Translations under genes and position numbers: made by a program
Part shown: in pieces, positions 16,476 to 23,052 of the stretch
Numbering within the stretch: the stretch's first letter is position 1
How the letters are laid out: every line of letters begins with the position of its first letter
The notes under the pieces: generated by a model
The model's database searches: none
Seen by the model: only the letters and a program-made list of their open reading frames with translations
Told to the model about the DNA's origin: nothing
NCBI GenBank assembly: GCA_012522255.1
Contig: JAAYKT010000044.1
Coordinates: 1 to 25,593 of the forward strand
From: Clostridiales bacterium
GTDB lineage: Bacteria; Bacillota; Clostridia; Lutisporales; Lutisporaceae
DNA length: 25,593 bases
Reading direction: 5' to 3'

Positions 16476-16524
16476 GCTACTTTCCACTTTCCACTTTCTG
16501 CTTTCCGCTGTCAGCTGTTAGGGT
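16476..16524. repeat. Heptamer tract, unit TCCACTT
   Basis: Seven units in register: GCTACTT, TCCACTT, TCCACTT, TCTGCTT, TCCGCTG, TCAGCTG, TTAGGGT. It is the longest heptamer tract in the window and sits next to a tract of different sequence (16433) but the same period. Confidence 0.8.
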
Positions 16525-16535
16525 ATAACTCTGGT

Positions 16536-16686
16536 GTCAGGATCCTTCGGCAAGCCTCAGGATGACAACATTCAGTCAAGTAATAGCAGGTCTTAATTGT
16601 CAGGATCCTTCGTGCCTCAGGATGACAATATCGCGACATGCTGTTCTATCTCGGAGCGTGTCATTCTGAGCGCAAGCGAAGAATCT
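16536..16686. repeat. Three palindromic arms, two direct and one inverted
   Basis: Direct arms at 16536-16566 and 16599-16626 (both GTCAGGATCCTTCG...GATGAC) are followed by an inverted arm at 16660-16686 (GTCATTCTGAGCGCAAGCGA then AGAATCT). The inverted arm can pair with either direct arm, giving alternative hairpins. Confidence 0.75.
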
Positions 16687-16780
16687 TTTTATCTGCTTCT
16701 TGACTCTGGCCTCTGGTCATGCAGGGCGGAGCATTACCCCATCCCTGTTTGCCCTGCCCCGCATGCCCTGACCATCTATC

Positions 16781-18586
16781 TTACAGTATCGATAATTCTT
16801 TTAACTTTTCCTCTGTGGGAACACTGTCCTTATCCCAGCCTCTGACCTCATAGTATTCCTTGAGCATCACATCAAGCTGTGATACCAAACCTTTTGCAGG
16901 CCCCGAGGGTATGGGTTCATGGAGCAACCTGTCAGGTAAAGTATCATCTTCTTTTGTAAGGCCGGCTTGCAGGTTGAATATTTTTTCCAAATTCCAAATT
17001 CTTTCGCCCATTTGCAATATCTCTTCATCGGTATAATCCAAACCTATGCCGGTTCTAAGCATTTCGGATATCTCCGGCAACCCCAATGCAAAGGTTGTAA
17101 AAAGGCATATACCGGCTGAATCCACTACAGCGGTAAGGTCTTGGAAAGTTTTAAGCCAAGGGGCCTTATCGGTGGTTACAAAAGGATCCAGCTTTGCGGG
17201 TATACCCAATATTTCCGGCGATGTCAAATATCCTCGGACGTGACACCCACCTCTGTTGGAAGTAGCGTAGTTAAGCCCCATGCCTTGTAAAACCCTGCCG
17301 TCATAAGCCGGCATTTCCTGTTTTTTCACGGACATGGAAAGTTCGGGACAGCCGTATTGTTCTGCCATTCTGTAGGAACCTTGCGCCAAAATATCTCCAA
17401 AACCTTCTCTCAGGCCTGTCAGTCTTGTAAATTCCACGATACCTTCTGCATCGCCAAAGGGAAGAGCACAGCCTAAATCTTTTTTGGACAATATTCCTTT
17501 TTCATACATTTCCATAGCGCAGGCTATGGTAGCACCCATGGTGATTGGATCGATACCTAATTCATTGCAGGTGAAATTGGCCTTGCTGATTGCTTCCAAA
17601 TCTCTGACGCCACAATTTGCACCATAGGACCAGCCTGCTTCATATTCGGGTCCCTCTCCAAAGCTTTTAAACTTTCCATCAGGTATTCTTGTTATTCTTC
17701 CGCACCCTATATTGCAGCCAAAGCAACCTTTATTTTTAACAAGGTATTTATCGGTTAATGTTTCACCGGATGTTTCTTCGGCATATTCGAATACACCGCC
17801 GTCTCGCCAGTTTCTTGTGGGAAGTCCACCGCTTTGGTTTAGAATATTGACGAGTATCTGTGTACCGTAAGTGGGCAACCCGGCGCCTGTAACGGGATTG
17901 TCCTTAAGCAGATTTCTTGCTTTTCTGCAAATTTCTAAAAATTCTTTCGGTCGTGCTACTTCAACGGATCCCGATCCCTCAACGGTAACAGCCTTAAGGT
18001 TTTTGGAGCCCATAACAGCACCCAGGCCGGATCTTCCGGCAGCTCTGTGTTTGTCATTCATGACTGTTGCAAAGAGCACTAATTTTTCTCCGCCGGGTCC
18101 GATACAGGCAATCCTTGCATCTTCGCCTACCTCACTGAGCAAAGTGTCGGTAGTTTCAAATACGTCTTTGCCCCATAGATGTTTTGCATCACGCAGTTCG
18201 ACTGCATCATCTTTTATGTAAAGGTAAACAGGTTCTTCAGATTTGCCTTCAAAAATAATCCCGTCATAGCCCGCATATTTCAGCTCAGGGCCAAAATGAC
18301 CGCCGGAATTGGAAGCACCGATTGTTCCTGTCAAAGGCGCTTTTGCAACTACTTCGTATCTTCCTGCCGAAGCTGCCAATGTGCCTGTTAAAGGCCCCGT
18401 AAGGAAAATCAGTTTGTTTTCAGGGCTAAGGGCATCAACCTTAGGATCTACTTCATCCATCATTATTTTCGTGCCCAAGCCTCTGGAGCCCAAGTATTCC
18501 CGGGCATCTTTTATATTTAGATTTTCTCGTTTAATTGTTTTGTCAGTCAAATTAACTCTTAAGAGTTTTCCCGTAAAACCGAACAT
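16781..18586 (-). CDS. Tungsten-containing aldehyde ferredoxin oxidoreductase (AOR family; WorL-like)
   Basis: Tungstopterin enzyme oxidising aldehydes to carboxylic acids with electrons passed through a [4Fe-4S] cluster. Starting at ATG 18586 gives 601 residues, close to archaeal AOR (about 605). The cluster ligands then fall at C288, C291, C295 (KGCFGCNIGC) and C494, with D489 in DSAGIC; as I recall, these are the positions used in Pyrococcus AOR. The next in-frame ATG upstream, at 18592, overlaps the ferredoxin stop but sits only two bases after GGAGGTG, so 18586 has better spacing. The N-terminal pterin-binding region (GFTGKLLRVNLT, RGLGTKIMMDEV, GPLTGTLAASAGRYEV, SNSGGHFGPELKYAGYDG) and the GEGPEYE segment are typical. 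Coupled to the ferredoxin gene (TGATG). The NAD-linked module downstream suggests a bifurcating form rather than simple AOR. The physiological aldehyde is unknown. Confidence 0.95.
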   Translation of the reverse strand: MFGFTGKLLRVNLTDKTIKRENLNIKDAREYLGSRGLGTKIMMDEVDPKVDALSPENKLIFLTGPLTGTLAASAGRYEVVAKAPLTGTIGASNSGGHFGPELKYAGYDGIIFEGKSEEPVYLYIKDDAVELRDAKHLWGKDVFETTDTLLSEVGEDARIACIGPGGEKLVLFATVMNDKHRAAGRSGLGAVMGSKNLKAVTVEGSGSVEVARPKEFLEICRKARNLLKDNPVTGAGLPTYGTQILVNILNQSGGLPTRNWRDGGVFEYAEETSGETLTDKYLVKNKGCFGCNIGCGRITRIPDGKFKSFGEGPEYEAGWSYGANCGVRDLEAISKANFTCNELGIDPITMGATIACAMEMYEKGILSKKDLGCALPFGDAEGIVEFTRLTGLREGFGDILAQGSYRMAEQYGCPELSMSVKKQEMPAYDGRVLQGMGLNYATSNRGGCHVRGYLTSPEILGIPAKLDPFVTTDKAPWLKTFQDLTAVVDSAGICLFTTFALGLPEISEMLRTGIGLDYTDEEILQMGERIWNLEKIFNLQAGLTKEDDTLPDRLLHEPIPSGPAKGLVSQLDVMLKEYYEVRGWDKDSVPTEEKLKELSIL

Positions 18587-19065
18587 CAGCATTCCACCTC
18601 CCCAAATAAATCTTTAAACTTTAGTCCGATTTTTCTTTTCTTTTCAAGGTTAGTAGGTGTAGCTTCTTTGTATTGAATGGCTCCCGAGGGACAAAATTCC
18701 GCGCATAAAGGTTCTCCACCGCACAGGTCGCATTTAATCAAAGTTTTGGTTTTGGGATTGTAGGTTATGTTACCCAAAGGACAAGCGCTTATGCACATTT
18801 TGCAGCCGATACATTTGGAGTCATCAATCAGTACGGTACCGTTTTCTGCCTTTACTATAGCGCCTACGGGGCAGACTTTCATGCAGGAAGGGTCTTCGCA
18901 CTGCATGCACATGATTGGCACTGATATAGAGGCTTCGTCATAAGCCATGACTGAAATTGCAGAACGTTTTGGATTGAATTCCTGTGATCTGTTGAAGGTG
19001 CAAATCAATTCGCAGGTTCTGCAGCCGGTACATTTTTCCGGGGCAATCATTAAAATTTTGCTCAA
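18586..19065 (-). CDS. Four-cluster [4Fe-4S] ferredoxin subunit of the aldehyde oxidoreductase (WorS/AorA-like)
   Basis: Electron-transfer partner of the AOR encoded immediately downstream. 159 residues with 16 cysteines in four groups: C12/15/18/22, C53/56/61/65, C85/88/91/95 and C112/115/121/125, the DmsB/HycB-type arrangement binding four [4Fe-4S] clusters. The C-terminal tail is basic (EKKRKIGLKFKDLFG). The start is judged to be TTG 19065 (or ATG 19050): reading upstream to 19182 would translate the terminator and part of the riboswitch. Between the strong AGGAGGTGG and the TTG lies a perfect hairpin (19072-19091). First gene of the operon, translationally coupled to AOR. Confidence 0.88.
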   Translation of the reverse strand: MSKILMIAPEKCTGCRTCELICTFNRSQEFNPKRSAISVMAYDEASISVPIMCMQCEDPSCMKVCPVGAIVKAENGTVLIDDSKCIGCKMCISACPLGNITYNPKTKTLIKCDLCGGEPLCAEFCPSGAIQYKEATPTNLEKKRKIGLKFKDLFGEVEC

Positions 19066-19071
19066 TTTCCC

Positions 19072-19102
19072 CCGACGTCTGCTGACGTCGGTTCCACCTC
19101 CT
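19072..19102 (-). promoter_or_regulatory. Shine-Dalgarno separated from its start codon by a perfect hairpin
   Basis: On the minus strand AGGAGGTGG (19102-19094) is followed by AA, then CCGACGTC, loop AGCA, GACGTCGG (19091-19072), then GGGAAA and the TTG start. When the hairpin is folded the Shine-Dalgarno sits about 8 bases from the TTG, an ideal distance; unfolded it would be 28. A GGGGGA overlapping the hairpin's 3' end is a weaker alternative site. The palindrome could instead be a protein-binding site. Confidence 0.6.
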
Positions 19103-19113
19103 TTTATAAATTC

Positions 19114-19151
19114 AAAAAGCCCATCTGTTTGCATAATACGCAAATAGATGG
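19114..19151 (-). terminator. Riboswitch-linked intrinsic terminator
   Basis: On the minus strand CCATCTATTTGC, loop GTATTAT, GCAAACAGATGG (12-bp stem with one A-C mismatch) followed by GCTTTTT. It starts exactly where the aptamer's closing helix ends. The aptamer's 3' segment GCAAA (19157-19161) could pair with the terminator's TTTGC (19140-19144), offering an antiterminator. Expected behaviour: bound cofactor favours termination (inference). Confidence 0.75.
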
Positions 19152-19238
19152 ACTCCTTTGCAATAGTGGCAGGTATGGGCATTTCTCCCCATGCCCTAAC
19201 GTTCCGATAACCTCCGTTGGGTTAACGGAATCGGAGTC
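19151..19238 (-). ncRNA. Molybdenum/tungsten cofactor (Moco/Tuco) riboswitch aptamer
   Basis: The leader upstream of the ferredoxin-AOR operon can fold as a closed aptamer. The closing helix is GACTCC (19238-19233) with GGAGTC (19156-19151). Inside are a hairpin CCGTT-AACCC-AACGG within an outer CGAT/ATCG pairing, and a second hairpin GGGCAT...ATGCCC. The 3' part contains ACCTGCCAC and GCAAAGGAGT, as I recall the Moco motif. Regulation of an AOR and MoaD operon and the directly adjoining terminator both fit. I could not run a covariance search, and whether it is the molybdenum or tungsten variant is not settled. No convincing promoter was found just upstream. Confidence 0.72.
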
Positions 19239-19333
19239 ATATAAAAATATGATCTACTTACATATTCTACATTTATTAAACAAGTCCTTCTAATATGACA
19301 AAAGTTTCAAATTTCTTTCAAGGGGACCAAGAA

Positions 19334-19431
19334 GGGACCAGGGGGACGGTTCTCCCGGTCGCCTCCAAAAAGCGACCGGGAGAACCGTCCCCCTGGTCCC
19401 CTCCCCCTGGTCCCCGGTTTTTCCCCTGGTC
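19334..19431. repeat. Long perfect hairpin repeat (GACCAGGGGGACGG family), right flank of the tungsten operon
   Basis: Arms 19334-19362 and 19372-19400 are perfectly complementary over 29 bases with a 9-base loop. The tail to 19431 carries degenerate CCCCCTGGTCCC units like the tails at 136-182 and 13091-13113. The element lies between the riboswitch leader (minus) and the rpmE promoter (plus), in a divergent gap, so it is not serving as a gene-end terminator for either. Similar elements are commonly seen in clostridial intergenic DNA; an association with REP-type transposases is possible but no transposase is in this window. Confidence 0.85.
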
Positions 19432-19465
19432 GTGTTTCTGTACATGGTTTTTCGTAAAAATATAT

Positions 19466-19494
19466 TTGCCTAAGAAAAATTATTATGCTATAAT
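19466..19494 (+). promoter_or_regulatory. Promoter of rpmE
   Basis: -35 TTGCCT (19466-19471), 17-base spacer, perfect -10 TATAAT (19489-19494). Transcription would begin near 19501, about 50 bases before the GTG start of rpmE. Confidence 0.75.
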
Positions 19495-19552
19495 AAAAAA
19501 GTTAAAAACACTAATAAATCGTGTATCCAAAGGTCGGAAAGAGGTGAGTTTT

Positions 19553-19762
19553 GTGAAAGAGGGAATCCATCCGAAATATCAGGAAGCTACTGTTAGGTGT
19601 GCTTGTGGTGAAACATTTACCACCGGCTCAGTTAAAGAAGAAATAAAAGTTGAAATCTGTTCAAAATGTCATCCCTTCTTTACGGGAAAACAAAAATTTG
19701 TTGATACCGGCGGGAGAGTTGAAAGATTCAAAAGAAAGTTTAATCTTGAAACTGAAGAATAG
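19553..19762 (+). CDS. rpmE: 50S ribosomal protein L31
   Basis: Ribosomal protein of 69 residues. The GTG start at 19553 follows AAAGAGGTGAG; the in-frame upstream extension to 19295 runs through hairpin-repeat DNA and is not real. Four zinc-binding cysteines are present (C16, C18, C36, C39: CAC and CSKC), marking the zinc-containing form; HPKYQEATVRCACGETF and HPFFTGKQKFVDTGGRVERF are family blocks. Usually adjacent to rho; here separated from it by the tungsten operon. It has its own good promoter and an intrinsic terminator at 19766-19802. Confidence 0.95.
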   Translation: MKEGIHPKYQEATVRCACGETFTTGSVKEEIKVEICSKCHPFFTGKQKFVDTGGRVERFKRKFNLETEE

Positions 19763-19765
19763 AAG

Positions 19766-19802
19766 ACTGAGGTTAGAGTAGCTGCTTTAACCTCAGTTTT
19801 TT
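19766..19802 (+). terminator. Intrinsic terminator of rpmE
   Basis: ACTGAGGTTA (19766-19775) pairs with TAACCTCAGT (19788-19797), a perfect 10-bp stem with a 12-base loop, followed by TTTTTT. Begins four bases after the rpmE stop. Confidence 0.85.
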
Positions 19803-19882
19803 AAGCTGAGGAATTATCAAACAAAACAGTATTTGCAGATATCTGACAGAAGAGTTGATACTTAAAAAGCAAGAGGACCTTT

Positions 19883-19912
19883 TATACAGGTATATAAAAA
19901 ATGTTTTATAAT
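19883..19912 (+). promoter_or_regulatory. Candidate promoter of tdk
   Basis: -35-like TATACA (19883-19888), 18-base spacer, perfect -10 TATAAT (19907-19912). It would leave a leader of about 130 AT-rich bases before the tdk ATG. The -35 is weak. Confidence 0.4.
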
Positions 19913-20049
19913 GTGACATTAAATGGCGGTCATGAATTTTGATTTTTTGGATATTGTACATATATTTATCGTATTATTAGACCGATTTTGAAAATATGTT
20001 ATAGGCCTTTAAAACTTTGCTTAAGTATGGAACATGGGGGAATTCGGAT

Positions 20050-20631
20050 ATGAGTAAACTTTATTATAGATATGGCGCCATGAACAGCGGCAAAACCACA
20101 AGTTTGCTGCAAGTTGCCTATAACTATGAAGAGCGCGGTATGAAAGTATTGATTATTAAGCCCAAGACGGATACAAAAGGCGGGGAAATGTTGGTTTCCA
20201 GGCTTGGCGTATCCAGAAAAGCGGATTGTATGATAGAAAAAGATGATGATATTTATGAGGTCGTTAAAAATTTAAACGAAAACCAAGGTAAAATAGATTG
20301 TGTTTTGGTGGACGAAGCACAGTTTTTTAGCAGGGCCCATGCGGACCAACTGTTTATGGTTGCTTGTAAATTGGATATACCTGTTATTTGCTATGGCCTC
20401 AGAACGGACTTCAGGATGGAAGGTTTTGAAGGAAGCGGAAGGCTCCTTCTGATTGCCCATAGCATAGAAGAGTTGAAAACCATATGTAAATGCGGTAAAA
20501 AAGCTATGTTAAATGGCAGAAAAGTTAACGGTAAATTCGTGTTTGAAGGCGAACAAGTTGCTATTGAAGGAGTGGAAGAGGTGGAATACGAATCTCTTTG
20601 CCCGAATTGTTATTTTAAATACCGCGGTTAA
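20050..20631 (+). CDS. tdk: Thymidine kinase (type II)
   Basis: Phosphorylates thymidine with ATP in pyrimidine salvage. 193 residues from the ATG at 20050, which follows GGGGG nine bases upstream and gives the typical short N-terminus before the P-loop; an in-frame ATG at 20017 has no ribosome site. P-loop GAMNSGKTT at 9-17, DEAQFF at 88-93 with the catalytic Glu89, YGLRTDF at 115-121, and structural zinc cysteines C146, C148, C184 and C187. Position after rpmE matches the rpmE-tdk order of Bacillus. Confidence 0.95.
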   Translation: MSKLYYRYGAMNSGKTTSLLQVAYNYEERGMKVLIIKPKTDTKGGEMLVSRLGVSRKADCMIEKDDDIYEVVKNLNENQGKIDCVLVDEAQFFSRAHADQLFMVACKLDIPVICYGLRTDFRMEGFEGSGRLLLIAHSIEELKTICKCGKKAMLNGRKVNGKFVFEGEQVAIEGVEEVEYESLCPNCYFKYRG

Positions 20632-20647
20632 GCAGACAAGGTTAATA

Positions 20648-20700
20648 CAAGTGGCCGGTTCTTATGTGTCAAATAACGGCACATAAGAACCGGCCACTTG
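20648..20700. terminator. Perfect 21-bp hairpin between convergent tdk and the TolC-like gene
   Basis: Arms 20648-20668 and 20680-20700 (starting CAAGTGGCCGG and ending CCGGCCACTTG) are perfectly complementary over 21 bases with an 11-base loop. Placed 17 bases after tdk and 22 bases past the end of the convergent gene, it probably acts as a bidirectional terminator, though U-runs are poor on both strands. It may also be a dispersed repeat element of a third family. Confidence 0.6.
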
Positions 20701-20721
20701 ATTTATCCTACCCCTAATTCC

Positions 20722-21837
20722 TTAGGACAGCAGCTTGGCGAATTTTAGGTTGAGCTCTTTTTGCAGCGTATCCAATTTGTCTTTGAGTGTATTCAGTTCA
20801 TTCATTTTGTTATCATATTCGGCTTTTGTTATAAGTTTGGCTTCGTATTTTCTTTTGATGAATTCTGCATTTTGCTGTCCTACCGATAATTCTTTTTCAA
20901 GTTCCTCTGCCTGTTCTATGATATCTTTGATGTTTTGGATCATCTCTTCAAAATTTCTGTCAAAGCTTGCAAGGGCTTTTTCGTATTCCAAATTGGCAGT
21001 TTCGTAATTAATTTTAGCCTCCTCATAGGTTTCAAGAACATATTCCCTGACTGTTTCGGCAAGTCTTTCTATTTTGTAATTTGAGATTTCTTCGTCAACC
21101 AAATCATAATATAACTTTTGCATGTATCTATTGTCTTTCTTTTGGGTTAATGACAGATCTTTCGCAATCAATTCTTTTTTAATCTGTTTTAAATCAAGGT
21201 CATCTAAGGAAATCATGTCCATAACTATATTTATCTCTATATCGTTATTGTTTTCCCGGACTAAAATTAAGTTGAGATTGTAATAGGCATCATCCAGGGC
21301 AGTCTCATACTTGGCTGCTTCCTTTATTTTCTTTTCAAATTCAGATTTTTTGTTTTCGTATTCTTTTTCTGTGATGAAGTTCTTGTCCATTTTCAGCTTT
21401 AGTGATTTAATTTCGTTTTCCCAAGCCTTTTTATTGGCACTTGATTCCTTTAAGGCTTTTTCTGCGTTTTCAACAGCTATTACGGCAGATCTGAGGTTGA
21501 GGCCAATGGTAGTTTTGAAATTGTCTCTTTCCAATATTGCCTGGCGGTATTTTCGATAAGCTTCTTCGGCTTTTACAAAGGGTTCTACCTGGCTTGTTAT
21601 GAATCTTTTAAAATTGGAATTTTTGAACGTAATTGACATAGGGGATGCTTTGTCCAGCCTTTCAAAAGTATCATAGGCTTTGCTCAGGGCTTTGTCCTTT
21701 GCCTTTAGGTCCAGGGAGTTTTTTATGACTATATTTAGGGCTTCATCAAATTCATAGATTTGTTTTTCTTCGGCGCTTATTGTAATCCCCATCAGTAATA
21801 TAAAAATTAGTATAAGTATCAATATTTTATATTTCAC
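20722..21837 (-). CDS. TolC-like coiled-coil exported protein
   Basis: 371 residues with an N-terminal signal peptide (KILILILIFILLMGITI, cleavage near AEE). The rest is almost entirely long heptad-rich helices. Two related segments, FITEKEYENKKSEFEKK and LITKAEYDNKMNELNTL, fall at equivalent places in the two halves, matching the internal duplication of TolC/outer-membrane efflux proteins. GTG start preceded by GAGGAGTGAT. It is the last gene of the adaptor-ATPase-permease operon, the same partners TolC has in diderm MacAB-TolC systems. The strand segments needed for an outer-membrane barrel are not obvious, and the organism looks monoderm, so it may span the cell wall or support the adaptor (inference). 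Confidence 0.75.
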   Translation of the reverse strand: MKYKILILILIFILLMGITISAEEKQIYEFDEALNIVIKNSLDLKAKDKALSKAYDTFERLDKASPMSITFKNSNFKRFITSQVEPFVKAEEAYRKYRQAILERDNFKTTIGLNLRSAVIAVENAEKALKESSANKKAWENEIKSLKLKMDKNFITEKEYENKKSEFEKKIKEAAKYETALDDAYYNLNLILVRENNNDIEINIVMDMISLDDLDLKQIKKELIAKDLSLTQKKDNRYMQKLYYDLVDEEISNYKIERLAETVREYVLETYEEAKINYETANLEYEKALASFDRNFEEMIQNIKDIIEQAEELEKELSVGQQNAEFIKRKYEAKLITKAEYDNKMNELNTLKDKLDTLQKELNLKFAKLLS

Positions 21838-21873
21838 AGTATCACTCCTCGCATGTAAAGGTTTTGTTACAGT

Positions 21874-23052
21874 TCATTCCGACCTTAGGGCCTCAATAGG
21901 GTTAAGGCGGGCTGCTTTGTAGGCGGGGAACAGTCCGAACACGATGCCTACGAGCAAGGATATTCCAAATGCAATTAATGCCCAAGGCAGTGAATATACC
22001 GGAGGGACGATGTTCAGGCCGCCTATGATGAATTTGACTATGGAGAACCCGAAAAGTATGCCTAATATGCCGCCTATTCCCGTAATTACCGTGGCTTCTA
22101 TCATGAACTGGGTGAGAATGTTTTTTCTTTTGGCTCCTATGGCTTTTCTTATGCCTATTTCTTTTGTCCTCTCTGTGACGGATACCAGCATTATGTTCAT
22201 TATGCCAATTCCGCCTACGATAAGCGATATCGCCGCAATTCCCCCCAGCACCATCATCATGGAGTCCGTCACCTGGTTTAAAGTGTCAAGCATTTGGGAT
22301 TGGTCAAATACGTTATATACATTTTCATTTTTATAGATGCTGAAAAGAAAAGTATTCAAACTTTCCATGGCTGTTTTTACTTTATCCGTATCTGCTGCCT
22401 CAGCGGAAAAATTCCTTATGGCGGAATTTCCGATGACCAATCTGGATGAGGTGATAGGGATTATTATCTGATCATCGTCGGAGCGGGTTGCCCCATTTGC
22501 TCTTTCTTCCAACACGCCCACTACTTTAAAGATTTGGCCTTTTATTTTTATTTTTTCACCTATGGGGTCCTGCCCTTTAAAAAGTTCATTAACCAGCGCC
22601 GTTCCAATAAGTGCGATGCTTTGCCTATAATCCACATCAAAGTCCAATAAAAACCTGCCTTCAGTAACATGGACGTTTCGGATGCTTTCATACTCAGGGG
22701 TTGTTGCAATTATATTTGTATCCATGTTTTTTGTGCCGTATTTCACCCGGGCACTGGTAGTTGATTGGGGGGCGACGGCAGAAATAATGTCCGAGTTTTC
22801 TTCTGCAAATTTTTTTAAATCTTCATAAGACATATTCCTATTGCTGTTTCTGCCCGTAATATTTATTTGTATAAGATTGGTGCCCAATTTTTGTATAGAA
22901 TCCGTTATGTTTTTTGTGCTGCCTTTTGCAAAGGCAACAGCGGATATTACGGAGGCTACACCAATAATAACTCCCAGCATTGTAAGAAATGATCTTCCCT
23001 TGTTGGCTTTTATGCTTTTGACAGACATTTTAAAGGCCTGGATAAAACCCAT
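21874..23052 (-). CDS. MacB-type ABC transporter permease
   Basis: Membrane subunit of a mechanotransmission-type ABC transporter, 392 residues. An N-terminal transmembrane helix (SFLTMLGVIIGVASVISAVA) is followed by a large extracytoplasmic MacB periplasmic-core domain (about 45-265), and an FtsX domain with three helices at the C-terminus (for example MVLGGIAAISLIVGGIGIMN and the conserved VTERTKEIGIRKAIGAK cytoplasmic loop). Its ATG overlaps the TAA stop of the ATPase gene (TAATG), so the two are coupled. Separate ATPase and permease chains are the usual Bacillota form (YknYZ-like) of what is fused in MacB. Substrate unknown: peptides, antibiotics or envelope stress are possibilities. Confidence 0.92.
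   Translation of the reverse strand: MGFIQAFKMSVKSIKANKGRSFLTMLGVIIGVASVISAVAFAKGSTKNITDSIQKLGTNLIQINITGRNSNRNMSYEDLKKFAEENSDIISAVAPQSTTSARVKYGTKNMDTNIIATTPEYESIRNVHVTEGRFLLDFDVDYRQSIALIGTALVNELFKGQDPIGEKIKIKGQIFKVVGVLEERANGATRSDDDQIIIPITSSRLVIGNSAIRNFSAEAADTDKVKTAMESLNTFLFSIYKNENVYNVFDQSQMLDTLNQVTDSMMMVLGGIAAISLIVGGIGIMNIMLVSVTERTKEIGIRKAIGAKRKNILTQFMIEATVITGIGGILGILFGFSIVKFIIGGLNIVPPVYSLPWALIAFGISLLVGIVFGLFPAYKAARLNPIEALRSE

Larger units (their letters stand above)
16410..16780. other. Repeat-filled gap inside the tungsten operon
   Basis: The 371 bases between the AOR stop and the MoaD start hold no credible gene. They contain heptamer tracts at 16433-16467 and 16476-16524 and a short one at 16696-16716, palindromic arms at 16536-16566 and 16599-16626, and an inverse arm at 16660-16686 that can pair with them. 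There is also an imperfect inverted repeat at 16715-16773 (GGTCA...TGACC enclosing GCAGGGC...GCCCTGC), which could weakly end AOR transcription. No clear promoter for the downstream genes is seen. Confidence 0.7.

Noticed and set aside
16597..16845. Plus-strand ORF of 82 codons in the operon gap
   Set aside because: It consists of palindromic repeat arms and runs into the AOR gene antisense; no ribosome site.
19066..19182. N-terminal extension of the ferredoxin to an ATG at 19182
   Set aside because: It would translate the 3' part of the riboswitch and the terminator stem, has no ribosome site, and adds sequence unlike any ferredoxin N-terminus.
19295..19552. Long N-terminal extension of rpmE
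   Set aside because: It crosses the perfect hairpin repeat and the rpmE promoter; the GTG at 19553 has a proper ribosome site and gives the normal L31 length.
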